64,000 bases of DNA from Roseibium denhamense (GTDB lineage: Bacteria; Pseudomonadota; Alphaproteobacteria; Rhizobiales; Stappiaceae). The notes under the pieces are model-generated. The model saw only the letters and a list, made by a program, of their open reading frames with translations, searched no databases and was not told the DNA's origin. A program made the translations under genes and the position numbers. Location: contig NZ_SMLZ01000109.1 of assembly GCF_009711415.1 (NCBI RefSeq), forward strand, positions 151,985-215,984, written 5' to 3'. Of the stretch, positions 8,755-17,069 are shown one piece after another. The stretch's first letter is position 1, and each line of letters begins with the position of its first letter.

Positions 8755-9905
8755 TGCAACAGGTCCATGCCTTCCAGGGCGCCCGTATCTTCGACGGCAT
8801 GAGCTTTCAGGACGATGCTGCTTTGTGCGTCCATGACGGCAAGGTCGTTCGCATATGCGCTACCGCGGACCTTCCCGAGGGCGCGGAAGTGACAGATCTT
8901 GGCGGCGGTATTCTTGCCCCTGGTTTTGTGGATCTGCAAGTCAATGGCGGCGGCGGCGTCATGTTCAACAGCGCCCCGGCTTTGGAAACGCTGAAGACAA
9001 TCGCAGAGGCGCATGCATCGATTGGTGCAACATCGATTTTGCCAACGCTGATCACCGATACACGTGAGACGACGGCGGCAGCCATTCAGGCTGTGCAACA
9101 AGCCATCTCGGAGGGCGTCCCGGGCATTGCCGGGCTTCATCTTGAAGGCCCTCATCTTTCAGTTGCCCGGAAAGGTGCCCATGATGCCGATCTGATCCGT
9201 CCAATGGAGCCTGCGGATCTTGAGAGCTTGCTGGCAGCTGCCAAGTCACTTCCTGTCCTTAAGGTCACCGTAGCGCCGGAAAGCGTCAAACCTGAGCAAA
9301 TCCGCGCCTTAAGCGCAGCAGGCATTTTGGTGTCGCTCGGCCATACGGACAGTCGTTTTGCAGACTGCCAAGAGGCCGTGGCAGCAGGTGCCAGGTGCGT
9401 GACACATCTGTTCAATGCGCAAAGCCAGCTCGGAAACCGCGAACCTGGTGTCGTGGGGGCTGCCCTTCAGCTTGGGGATTTGTCTGCTGGACTGATTGCT
9501 GACGGGATCCATGTTCATCCGGCCACGATGGCAAGTGCCATCCGGGCCAAACAAGGCCCAGGGCATATTTTCCTGGTGAGCGACGCCATGGCAACCGCGG
9601 GCTCGACCATCACCGATTTTCTTCTCAACGGGCGGAAGATCGAACGGCGGGACAACCGGCTGACCCTACAAGACGGTACACTGGCCGGCGCCCACCTGGA
9701 TCTGACAACAGCAATCCGGAACCTTGTTCACCTGTGCGGTATTCCGCTTGAGACAGCACTCGCAATGGCCACAAGCGGTCCCGCTGCCTTGATCGGCAGG
9801 AGCGAACAAATCGGTACGCTCCGGCACGGCGCAAATGCAGACTTTGTCCACCTGTCTTCGGATCTGGAGCTTCGCAGCGTCTTTCGGGCTGGTTTACCAG
9901 GCTAA
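8754..9905 (+). CDS. nagA: N-acetylglucosamine-6-phosphate deacetylase
   Basis: Amidohydrolase of 383 residues that deacetylates GlcNAc-6-P to GlcN-6-P and acetate. Visible metal and active-site motifs are HLEGPHLS (Glu), GHTDS and THLFNAQ (His ligands) and VSDAMATAG (catalytic Asp). The N-terminal LAPGFVDLQVNGGGG is characteristic. It is the last gene of the rightward nag operon; the 136 bp after it separate it from the tungstate transporter. Confidence 0.95.
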   Translation: MQQVHAFQGARIFDGMSFQDDAALCVHDGKVVRICATADLPEGAEVTDLGGGILAPGFVDLQVNGGGGVMFNSAPALETLKTIAEAHASIGATSILPTLITDTRETTAAAIQAVQQAISEGVPGIAGLHLEGPHLSVARKGAHDADLIRPMEPADLESLLAAAKSLPVLKVTVAPESVKPEQIRALSAAGILVSLGHTDSRFADCQEAVAAGARCVTHLFNAQSQLGNREPGVVGAALQLGDLSAGLIADGIHVHPATMASAIRAKQGPGHIFLVSDAMATAGSTITDFLLNGRKIERRDNRLTLQDGTLAGAHLDLTTAIRNLVHLCGIPLETALAMATSGPAALIGRSEQIGTLRHGANADFVHLSSDLELRSVFRAGLPG

Positions 9906-10041
9906 TTTCCGAAACTCCCGCAGCCCTTTTTCCTTCTTCATTCTTGCTTAATGACGGACCGGGGCAATTCTCCGGCCAAAACAGAATGCAATCTCTGTCT
10001 TTTTCTGTTATTTTTTCCTTGAACTGGGAGGAAATACAATA

Positions 10042-10749
10042 ATGGACAGCTTCTGGAGCGCACTCCTTGAGGCGCTTCATCTGGTCATCACACTCGATTC
10101 GGATCTTCTGGAGATCATCGGCCTGTCCATGCAGGTGACCATTACGGCTGTCTCAATCGCATGCCTAATCGGACTTCCCATTGGGGCGGCGGTCGCAGCT
10201 TTCCGTTTTCCGGGCCGAACGTTTCTGGCTGTTCTGCTCAACGCCATGATGGGGTTACCGCCTGTCGTGGTCGGGCTGCTGGTCTACCTAACACTGTCGG
10301 CTTCCGGGCCCCTGGGCCCGCTTGGGCTATTGTACACCCCAACGGCCATGATCATCGCGCAAACGGTTTTGGTCACCCCAATCGTTGCGGCCCTGACACG
10401 GCAGGTGATCGAAGACCTGAACACCGAATATGCGGAGCAATTCGCTTCCATGGGCGTCAGAGCAGCTGACCGTTTAGCTGCGCTCCTATGGGACGGCCGC
10501 TATGCTCTCATGACCGTAGCACTTGCCGGATTTGGCCGCGCAATTGCGGAAGTTGGCGCCGTGATCATCGTTGGCGGAAACATCAATCATGTCACCCGTG
10601 TCATGACGACTACGATTGCGCTGGAGACTTCCAAGGGGAACTTGCAGCTGGCGCTCGCCTTGGGGTTCATTCTCCTTGTGATCGCCTTTGCCGTGAATGC
10701 CGCGGTTATGGCACTGCGGGCTTCTGCCGTGAGGACCGCCTATGCGTGA
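10042..10749 (+). CDS. tupB: Tungstate ABC transporter permease
   Basis: Inner-membrane permease of 235 residues with about five membrane segments and an EAA-type loop (EDLNTEYAEQFASMGVRAAD). The segment NAMMGLPPVVVGLLVYL is characteristic of TupB/molybdate-type permeases. Start ATG 10042 is preceded by GGGAGGAAATAC. It overlaps tupC by 8 nt. The preceding 136 bp hold no recognised molybdenum-cofactor riboswitch or ModE-type box. Confidence 0.9.
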   Translation: MDSFWSALLEALHLVITLDSDLLEIIGLSMQVTITAVSIACLIGLPIGAAVAAFRFPGRTFLAVLLNAMMGLPPVVVGLLVYLTLSASGPLGPLGLLYTPTAMIIAQTVLVTPIVAALTRQVIEDLNTEYAEQFASMGVRAADRLAALLWDGRYALMTVALAGFGRAIAEVGAVIIVGGNINHVTRVMTTTIALETSKGNLQLALALGFILLVIAFAVNAAVMALRASAVRTAYA

Positions 10750-11533
10750 TCTTTCTCCGGAAACCGAAGGCAGCATGTCAACGGCCCCGCATTTGGCACA
10801 CAGTCCGCCCATTCTGACGGTGCAGGACCTGACATTCTCCGCTCAAAAGACCGTCCTTCTTAACGCTGTCAGTCTGAACATCAGAGAGGGTTCGCGAACG
10901 TTGATTATGGGCCCGAACGGCGCTGGCAAAAGCCTCTTGCTGCGTTTGATGCACGGCCTGATCAAACCTGACGCCGGCACAATTACCTGGAAAGGCAGGG
11001 CAAACGCTTCTGAGGCCCGCAGATTCCAATCGATGGTGTTTCAACGGCCCGTTTTGCTGCGGCGGTCGGTCTTTGCAAATTTGAGTTTTGCGCTCGGCGT
11101 TCACGGTCTGCGCGGGAAACTGAAAGCCGACAAAATCCGTGCAGCGCTTCATGATGCAGGCCTCGCCCACCTTGAAACGCGCCCTGCCCGCGTCCTTTCC
11201 GGCGGCCAACAGCAGCGCTTGTCCCTTGTCCGTGCACTTGCCACCGACCCCGAGATCCTGTTCCTGGACGAGCCGACTGCGAACCTTGACCCGGCATCGA
11301 CCTCCGCCATTGAACAACTGATCATGAAGGCCAGCGCTCGGGGGGTAACAATCGTGCTTGTGACCCATGATCAGGGGCAGGCAAAACGCCTTGGCGAGGA
11401 TCTGGTTTTCCTGCAGGACGGCGAAGTTGCGGAAACAGGGCCAGCGCAAACCATTTTGACAGCACCGCAAAGTGAACCAGTGAAAGCCTGGGTCGACGGC
11501 CGGATCTATCTCGGCAGCAAAGCAGGCTATTGA
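10742..11533 (+). CDS. tupC: Tungstate ABC transporter ATP-binding protein
   Basis: ABC ATPase of 263 residues. Motifs are Walker A GPNGAGKSLLL, signature LSGGQQQRLSLVRAL, Walker B ILFLDEPTANLD and H-loop LVTHDQGQA. Start ATG 10742 follows GAGGACCGCCT; an alternative ATG at 10775 also has an upstream GAAGG. It energises TupB. The order permease-ATPase-binding protein (BCA) is fully collinear. Confidence 0.9.
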   Translation: MRDLSPETEGSMSTAPHLAHSPPILTVQDLTFSAQKTVLLNAVSLNIREGSRTLIMGPNGAGKSLLLRLMHGLIKPDAGTITWKGRANASEARRFQSMVFQRPVLLRRSVFANLSFALGVHGLRGKLKADKIRAALHDAGLAHLETRPARVLSGGQQQRLSLVRALATDPEILFLDEPTANLDPASTSAIEQLIMKASARGVTIVLVTHDQGQAKRLGEDLVFLQDGEVAETGPAQTILTAPQSEPVKAWVDGRIYLGSKAGY

Positions 11534-11553
11534 ACAGAATTGGGGACGATTAA

Positions 11554-12390
11554 ATGATCAAGACCGCACTCCGGGCCCTGGCCACTTTGTTGCTGGCGGG
11601 CCAGCTCCATTCTGCAGCATCAGCTGACGACCAAGACTTCATTGTGGTCCAATCAACCACCTCCACACAGAACTCGGGACTGTTCGATCATATCTTGCCC
11701 AAGTTCCAGGAGGCGACCGGAATTGAAGTCCGTGTCGTTGCCGTTGGAACGGGACAAGCCATACGCAATGCGGTCAATGGCGATGGCGACGTCCTGTTTG
11801 TCCATTCCAAATCATCGGAAGAAAAGTTTGTGGCGGACGGATTTGGCGTTTCCAGATCAAACGTCATGTACAATGACTTTGTTATTGTCGGCCCGGCAGA
11901 AGATCCCGCCAACCTTGAAGACGCGGACACTGCGGCTGACGCCCTTCGCAAGATTGAATCAGCAAAAGCGCCGTTTGCGTCGCGCGGAGATGACAGCGGA
12001 ACGCACAAGGCGGAACTCCGGCTTTGGCAGGCCGCCGGTGTGGACCCGACGGGGGCCTCCGGAACGTGGTACCGCGAGACCGGATCGGGCATGGGGGCGA
12101 CCTTGAACACGGGAACGGCCATGGGGGCTTATGTTCTGACCGACCGGGCCACCTGGACCGCTTTCGGTAACAAGGGCGGCCACAAGATCGTCTTTCAAGG
12201 GGACCCGGAATTATTCAACCAATACGGAATCATTCTGGTGAACCAGGAAGTTCATCCCCATGTGAAGTCCGGCCATGGGCAGCGCTTCATCGACTGGATT
12301 TTGTCATCAGCTGGGCAGGCCGCGATTGCGGACTTCGAAATCGACGGGCAGCAGCTCTTTTTTCCAAATGCGACCGGCGGCGCCAGCTGA
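11554..12390 (+). CDS. tupA: Tungstate-binding periplasmic protein
   Basis: Type 2 periplasmic binding protein of 278 residues. It has an N-terminal Sec signal peptide (LATLLLAGQLHSAASA) and the TupA hallmark STTSTQNSGLFDHILP at the start of the mature protein, plus the oxyanion-binding SRGDDSGTHKAE segment. It delivers tungstate to TupBC. Tungstate could serve the molybdopterin formate dehydrogenase encoded about 5 kb downstream. A lobe-I-like part of this fold reappears fused to a heme motif at 24426-25187. Confidence 0.92.
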   Translation: MIKTALRALATLLLAGQLHSAASADDQDFIVVQSTTSTQNSGLFDHILPKFQEATGIEVRVVAVGTGQAIRNAVNGDGDVLFVHSKSSEEKFVADGFGVSRSNVMYNDFVIVGPAEDPANLEDADTAADALRKIESAKAPFASRGDDSGTHKAELRLWQAAGVDPTGASGTWYRETGSGMGATLNTGTAMGAYVLTDRATWTAFGNKGGHKIVFQGDPELFNQYGIILVNQEVHPHVKSGHGQRFIDWILSSAGQAAIADFEIDGQQLFFPNATGGAS

Positions 12391-12503
12391 AGGGTCAAGG
12401 TCGCATAGCGTTATCCAAGGCTGCTGCTCTTAACAGCTAGGGGCATTTGACAAGACCGGACGGACGCGTTGATGCTGACCACCCCATCACGCGGAGGTCT
12501 TGA

Positions 12504-13520
12504 GTGGACGTCGACACCGGAGATGCGCGGCCTTCAGCGCCGCAGATCAGCACGCCCGCGCGCGTGTTGTTGTTCGGCGGGACCGGGACAATTGGCCAAG
12601 CGGTTCTGTCCGAGTTGTCGGCGCGGGGCCATCAGGTAACTTGTGTCGGACGCCCGCGCTCCGCGCAACCCGATGCTGCCATGCCGCCCGGCACAAAACT
12701 CCTCCCTGCCGATATCAGCGACGAAGAAATCCTTCGCAATCAGATATTCAATAGTGAGCCGTTCGATGCCGTCATTTCCTGCCTGGCATCACGGACCGGA
12801 ACCCCGGCCGATGCCTGGGCAATTGACTACAAGGCAAATTCAACACTTTTGAAGATTGCAAAGGACGTGGGTGTTCCCCAATTCATCCTTCTGTCCGCAA
12901 TCTGCGTCCAAAAGCCAAAACTGGAATTCCAGAAGGCAAAGCTTGCGTTTGAGGCAGAACTGACCACCTCCGGTTTGACCTACTCAATCATCCGGCCAAC
13001 CGCATATTTCAAGTCACTGTCCGGTCAGCTCAACCGTCTGAAAGCGGGAAAACCTTTTCTGGTTTTTGGCAACGGCCGCCTGACAGCCTGCAAACCAATC
13101 AGCAACCGGGATCTGGCGGCTTTCATATCGGACTGCCTGATCAAGCCCGCCCTGCAGGACCGGATATTGCCAATTGGCGGGCCGGGAGACGCCCTTACAC
13201 CGCTGGATCAGGGAGAACTCTTGTTTGAAAAGCTGAAGCTGGCGCCAAAATTCCGGCAAGTCCCGCCGAAGCTGCTCACCACCATTGCTAACGGCTTGTC
13301 ATTGGGCGGATATCTCGTTCCAAGCCTGAAGGCCAAGGCGGAGCTGGCGCGCATTGGTCACTACTACGCAACGGAATCCATGCTGGTATGGGATGAGAAA
13401 ACCCGACGGTATGACGCAAATGCCACGCAAGCATATGGCACGGAAACGCTGTCTGACCATTACGAGAGACTTGTATCCGGGGAAATTGCTGACGAACGCC
13501 GCGACCACGCGGTCTTTTAG
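12504..13520 (+). CDS. bciA: Divinyl (proto)chlorophyllide 8-vinyl-reductase-like protein, BciA type
   Basis: NAD(P)H-binding atypical SDR of 338 residues. The N-terminal Rossmann loop is FGGTGTIGQAV; the family-specific stretches CLASRTGTPADAWAIDY, LLSAICVQKP, SIIRPTAYFKSLSGQ and GRLTACKPIS match BciA/DVR proteins known to me from anoxygenic phototrophs. These reduce the 8-vinyl group in bacteriochlorophyll synthesis. The GTG start at 12504 has GCGGAGG upstream. No other bch, puf or crt gene is visible, so it is either an isolated pathway gene or repurposed. It converges with the formate dehydrogenase operon. Confidence 0.78.
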   Translation: MDVDTGDARPSAPQISTPARVLLFGGTGTIGQAVLSELSARGHQVTCVGRPRSAQPDAAMPPGTKLLPADISDEEILRNQIFNSEPFDAVISCLASRTGTPADAWAIDYKANSTLLKIAKDVGVPQFILLSAICVQKPKLEFQKAKLAFEAELTTSGLTYSIIRPTAYFKSLSGQLNRLKAGKPFLVFGNGRLTACKPISNRDLAAFISDCLIKPALQDRILPIGGPGDALTPLDQGELLFEKLKLAPKFRQVPPKLLTTIANGLSLGGYLVPSLKAKAELARIGHYYATESMLVWDEKTRRYDANATQAYGTETLSDHYERLVSGEIADERRDHAVF

Positions 13521-13557
13521 AGCCTCACCGGATATCGGGCAGGATCCCGCGAAAAAA

Positions 13558-13686
13558 TTAGTCGCTCAACCGGACGGAGGAGCTGCTTGCCTGTTCCGCG
13601 CTGGAAAATCCCATGTTCCCCAGCATTTGGCTCGCTCCGATGGCAATCACGAAAGTGGCCGCAAAGGCTGCCAGCATGGCTTTCAT
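13558..13686 (-). CDS. Small single-pass membrane peptide (42 residues), last gene of the fdh operon
   Basis: The peptide begins MKAMLAAFAATFVIAIGASQ and ends with a Ser-rich tail (EQASSSSVRLSD). The N-terminal 25 residues can form one membrane helix or an uncleaved signal anchor. Its ATG (13686-13684) overlaps the TGA stop of the WD40-cytochrome gene as ATGA, and GGGAG lies about 8 nt upstream, so translational coupling is likely. No known family is recognised. It could anchor or help assemble the cytochrome or dehydrogenase; that is inference. Confidence 0.65.
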   Translation of the reverse strand: MKAMLAAFAATFVIAIGASQMLGNMGFSSAEQASSSSVRLSD

Positions 13687-15080
13687 TCCAGGTCTCCCGA
13701 AGACGTGTTCGGCATTGCAGCCGCTTTCAAATAGTCTATCAGATCCGTCCGGTCCTTGGGCTCAACAATTCGCTGCATTGGCATCTTGGATCCGGGGATG
13801 TAATGATCCGGCCCATCAAGGAACAGTTGGTTGATCGTATCTTCGGACCAGATGATATCAGACCTGATGAGTGTTTCAGAATAACTGTATCCCGGCAGGG
13901 CACCGGCTTTGCGGCCGAAAACCTGATAAAGCGTCGGGCCGGCTTTCCGGCCGCTATCAGCTGTCAGGGTATGGCAGACCGAGCATTTGCGGGCGAATTG
14001 CCGTTCGCCGTTGGACATGGTCTCCGGAAGTTTCAAAAAATCCGGCGTTTTGGTGGCCATTGGATCGAATTTGGAAAGACCGTCCACCGGCCAGGAATAA
14101 ACAATATTCTCAATCCCGCCGGCATGCAGAACGGCATTGTCCTTTGAGAAGGCAAGCGCCCAGATCGGACCCTTCAAGGCTGCCTTAAAATCTGTCTCGA
14201 TGGACCATGTCCGGGTGTCATAGACAGTAATGTAGCCATGCCCGTCCCCCGTTGCGAGTTTCTTGCCGTCCGGGCTGAGTGCCATGGCAAGAATCGGCCG
14301 CCGCTCCATGGTGAACTCATGCAGGCGGGCACCAGAATACCGGTCGATCACACGGGTTACACCATCCTGCGTGCCATAGGCAATCCAAGGGATCGAGCCG
14401 AAGTCTTCCCCGCCCAATACTAAAACGTTGATCCCGAAACCATTGCGGTCCACCACGCGTTTTTCGGCGCGCGCGGCAACGTCCCATTCTATGATCGAGC
14501 CATCAACCGACGCAGAATAAAGCCACGCTCCATCCATCGAGAAAGCGACCTGGTTCACGCCCGCGGAATGACCGGACAGGAAGACCGGCGTTAGATCTTC
14601 CACATTCCAAAGCCCGACTTTCGCGTCCCAGCTCGCACTCGCGATCAAGCCGGACTCCGGTGACACGGCAAGACCCATGATTTTGGCAGTATGACCTTCC
14701 AGTTTGGTATTCTGGCCAGTTTCAAGATCCCACAAGATCAATTTGTTATCGTCTGCCCCTGAAACAGCCTTCGTCTGTCCGAGGAACCGGATAGTTTTAA
14801 CTGCGGCTTCGTGCCCATCTAGCCATTCCGGATCCCGACCGGTCCAGATACCGACCGCATTGTCAAAACTCGCCGTCGCGACGATTCCGGTATCGGCGGA
14901 AACCGTAATGTCCATGATCGGTCCACCATGCCCCTTCAGCGTGGAGAACTCAGCGGCACGCGCGGGCGCTGAGGCAGCGGCGCAGGCCAGTGAAAAACCG
15001 AGCGCCACTGCCTGAAGCCCAGGCAGCAGCGACCCTGATCTTCCAGGGAGGTTTTTTCGGCAAGTGACACGGATCCACAT
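13683..15080 (-). CDS. WD40-repeat protein fused to a class I cytochrome c domain
   Basis: Periplasmic protein of 465 residues. An N-terminal hydrophobic export signal (AVALGFSLACAAASAPARA) precedes about seven WD40-like repeats (residues 45-335; for example GHTAKIMGLAVSPESGLIAS). The C-terminal cytochrome domain has heme motif CSVCH at 366-370 and axial Met in PGSKMPMQ (about 433). It is 13 nt downstream of the cytochrome b subunit gene in the formate dehydrogenase operon, so it may take electrons from the dehydrogenase or its quinol pool, or scaffold the complex. The first Met lies close to the signal; no strong ribosome site is seen. Confidence 0.85.
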   Translation of the reverse strand: MWIRVTCRKNLPGRSGSLLPGLQAVALGFSLACAAASAPARAAEFSTLKGHGGPIMDITVSADTGIVATASFDNAVGIWTGRDPEWLDGHEAAVKTIRFLGQTKAVSGADDNKLILWDLETGQNTKLEGHTAKIMGLAVSPESGLIASASWDAKVGLWNVEDLTPVFLSGHSAGVNQVAFSMDGAWLYSASVDGSIIEWDVAARAEKRVVDRNGFGINVLVLGGEDFGSIPWIAYGTQDGVTRVIDRYSGARLHEFTMERRPILAMALSPDGKKLATGDGHGYITVYDTRTWSIETDFKAALKGPIWALAFSKDNAVLHAGGIENIVYSWPVDGLSKFDPMATKTPDFLKLPETMSNGERQFARKCSVCHTLTADSGRKAGPTLYQVFGRKAGALPGYSYSETLIRSDIIWSEDTINQLFLDGPDHYIPGSKMPMQRIVEPKDRTDLIDYLKAAAMPNTSSGDLE

Positions 15081-15093
15081 GGCGGTCGTGACG

Positions 15094-16320
15094 CTATTCA
15101 GCTGGAACCGCGCCGTCTGGGCGGGAGGCCTTGGCGCCGTTTTCCGCCTCCTCGACTTCCTTCACCCAAAGACCATGGTGTTCGCGTGCCCATTGAAGTT
15201 CAACTTCGCCGGACCCCATGGCGTCATAGGCTCCCTCCATGCCGACTGAGCCGATATAGATATGGGCAATGATCATGGCCATCATCACAAAGGCAACGAT
15301 TGTGTGCCAAATCTGCGCGTATTGCATTTCCTCATGCGGCGCCAGCACCTCCGGCAAGGGACCCAACCCGACAAGCTGAGGCAAGCCAAAAGCATTCAGT
15401 TGTTTGAAGGTCGCGGCGAACATAGGCAGTTCGAACGGAAACAGCAGCGAAAGACCGGAGGCTGAAACAGAGGTGCCAAGGACAATCACGCCCCAGAAAA
15501 TCATCTTCTGGCCAAAGTTGAATTTCCGGGCGGGCGGGTGAACTCCCTTGCTGAAGAGCCCGCCACCAACTGCAATCCATTTCAGGTCTATCCTGCTTGG
15601 AATGTTGTGAACAACCCACATAACGAAAACCATGACCAGCGCCAGCATGAATGCCCAGGACACATTGTTGTGGATCCACTTGGACGCGATCGCGATTGGT
15701 GAAAATGCTTCATGTCCGATCAGCGGAATGATCACAGTCCGTCCGAACAGGGTAATGAGGCCAGTGACCCCAAGTAGGATGAACGATCCTGCAAGCAACC
15801 AATGGCCGAACCGCTCCACCGCCTTAAAGCGCGTAATCGTTTGACCTGTTTTTTCACCGTCAATGCGGATGCGACCGCGCAAAAGATAAAACAGGACCAG
15901 AAACGCAATCGTCGCGGCGAGCAGAAATGCGCCGTAGATTGCAACTGGCCCTTCCCGCCATTGCAGCCAACGCATCCCGCCATCCTGAATGAGAACCGTT
16001 GCAGGAAGACCGCCGGACGTGACGGTAATATCCGCCGAGCCAAACCGGAGCGCGCGCCAAAGCTCCGGATCGGACACGCCACCCAGAGTTCCGAGTTGAC
16101 CGGTCATCTCAGCGGCGGAATCAGGATCGCCGGTTGCACCGCTCCGGAATGTATTGTCGACCTTTTCACCGCGCTGGCGCTTCAAGATATCTTCAAGTGT
16201 CTGGGCGCCGCCGGTTGCTGACCGGTCAGCCAGTGCCGGCGGTTGCGCTGGCAGCTCCTGAGCAGACGCCTGAAAGGCCAATCCCAACAAAAACATCAAG
16301 ACGAGCGCAAAGCGTATCAT
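15094..16320 (-). CDS. fdhC: Formate dehydrogenase gamma subunit (membrane cytochrome b)
   Basis: Protein of 408 residues that anchors the periplasmic enzyme and passes electrons to quinone through b hemes. It has an N-terminal signal (FALVLMFLLGLAFQASA), then a periplasmic insertion of about 110 residues, and four later membrane helices with heme-ligand His candidates (ERFGHWLLAG, WIHNNVSW, QIWHTIVAF, IIAHIYIGSVG). The extra N-terminal domain is usual for the alphaproteobacterial gamma subunit. It is separated from the beta-subunit gene by 131 bp containing a hairpin. Confidence 0.92.
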   Translation of the reverse strand: MIRFALVLMFLLGLAFQASAQELPAQPPALADRSATGGAQTLEDILKRQRGEKVDNTFRSGATGDPDSAAEMTGQLGTLGGVSDPELWRALRFGSADITVTSGGLPATVLIQDGGMRWLQWREGPVAIYGAFLLAATIAFLVLFYLLRGRIRIDGEKTGQTITRFKAVERFGHWLLAGSFILLGVTGLITLFGRTVIIPLIGHEAFSPIAIASKWIHNNVSWAFMLALVMVFVMWVVHNIPSRIDLKWIAVGGGLFSKGVHPPARKFNFGQKMIFWGVIVLGTSVSASGLSLLFPFELPMFAATFKQLNAFGLPQLVGLGPLPEVLAPHEEMQYAQIWHTIVAFVMMAMIIAHIYIGSVGMEGAYDAMGSGEVELQWAREHHGLWVKEVEEAENGAKASRPDGAVPAE

Positions 16321-16358
16321 ATAAAGGTCCCCATCCAGTCCAAGGGCTTAGAATGACA

Positions 16359-16380
16359 AGGGCGGCAACTGGGCCGCCCT
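16359..16380. terminator. Hairpin between formate dehydrogenase beta and gamma genes
   Basis: Eight-base-pair perfect stem AGGGCGGC/GCCGCCCT with a 6-nt loop. No T-run follows on the minus strand, so it is more likely an mRNA-processing or stability element than a full terminator. It lies within the 131-bp gap that separates the beta gene from the gamma gene. Confidence 0.5.
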
Positions 16381-16451
16381 CGACGTGGTTCGCAAAATGC
16401 CGAAAGCACTGTGTGACAAGGCCCCGCTTGTCGCCGGGCCCCGTCAGGGGC

Positions 16452-17057
16452 TTAGCCGCCGTTCTGACCGTAAGCTGAACCCCAGCCCCAGGCGCCGGAA
16501 CCGAAGCCACGCGCAACCACCCGCTCGCGATAGATGTTCGCGACCACGTCGCCATCACCTGCAAGCAAAGCCTTGGTCGAGCACATTTCAGCACAAATGG
16601 GCAGTTTGCCCTCCGCAATCCGGTTGCGGCCGTACTTGGCAAATTCAGCCGTAGAATGCGTTTCTTCCGGTCCACCAGCACAGAAGGTGCATTTGTCCAT
16701 TTTGCCGCGCGACCCGAAATTCCCCGCTTGCGGGAACTGCGGAGCACCGAACGGACAGGCGTAGAAGCAGTAGCCGCAGCCAATGCAAAGGTCCTTAGAG
16801 TGAAGAACCACGCCTTCTTCGTTCTGGTAGAAGCAGTCGACCGGGCACACCGCCATACAGGGTGCGTCCGAGCAGTGCATGCAGGCCACGGAGATCGACC
16901 GTTCCCCAGGCTTACCATCGTTGATGGTCACGACCCGGCGGCGGTTGATGCCCCACGGCACCTCATGCTCGTTTTTACATGCGGTGACACATGCATTGCA
17001 TTCAATGCACCGCTCCGCATCGCAGAGGAACTTAGCCCTCGCTTGTCCAAGTGCCAT
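16452..17057 (-). CDS. fdhB: Formate dehydrogenase beta subunit (four [4Fe-4S] ferredoxin-like)
   Basis: Electron-transfer subunit of 201 residues carrying four Cys clusters: CIECNACVTACKNEHEVPWG, CMHCSDAPCMAVCP, CIGCGYCFYACPFGAPQF and CTFCAGG with a later Cys pair. It passes electrons from the catalytic subunit to the cytochrome b. It belongs to the FDH3-like short beta subunits, without a C-terminal membrane helix, and follows fdhA by 12 nt. Confidence 0.95.
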   Translation of the reverse strand: MALGQARAKFLCDAERCIECNACVTACKNEHEVPWGINRRRVVTINDGKPGERSISVACMHCSDAPCMAVCPVDCFYQNEEGVVLHSKDLCIGCGYCFYACPFGAPQFPQAGNFGSRGKMDKCTFCAGGPEETHSTAEFAKYGRNRIAEGKLPICAEMCSTKALLAGDGDVVANIYRERVVARGFGSGAWGWGSAYGQNGG

Positions 17058-17069
17058 TGCGTCTCCTCC

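Noticed and set aside
9906..10041. Molybdenum-cofactor riboswitch or ModE box before tupB
   Set aside because: No matching conserved structure or palindrome could be recognised in these 136 bp.
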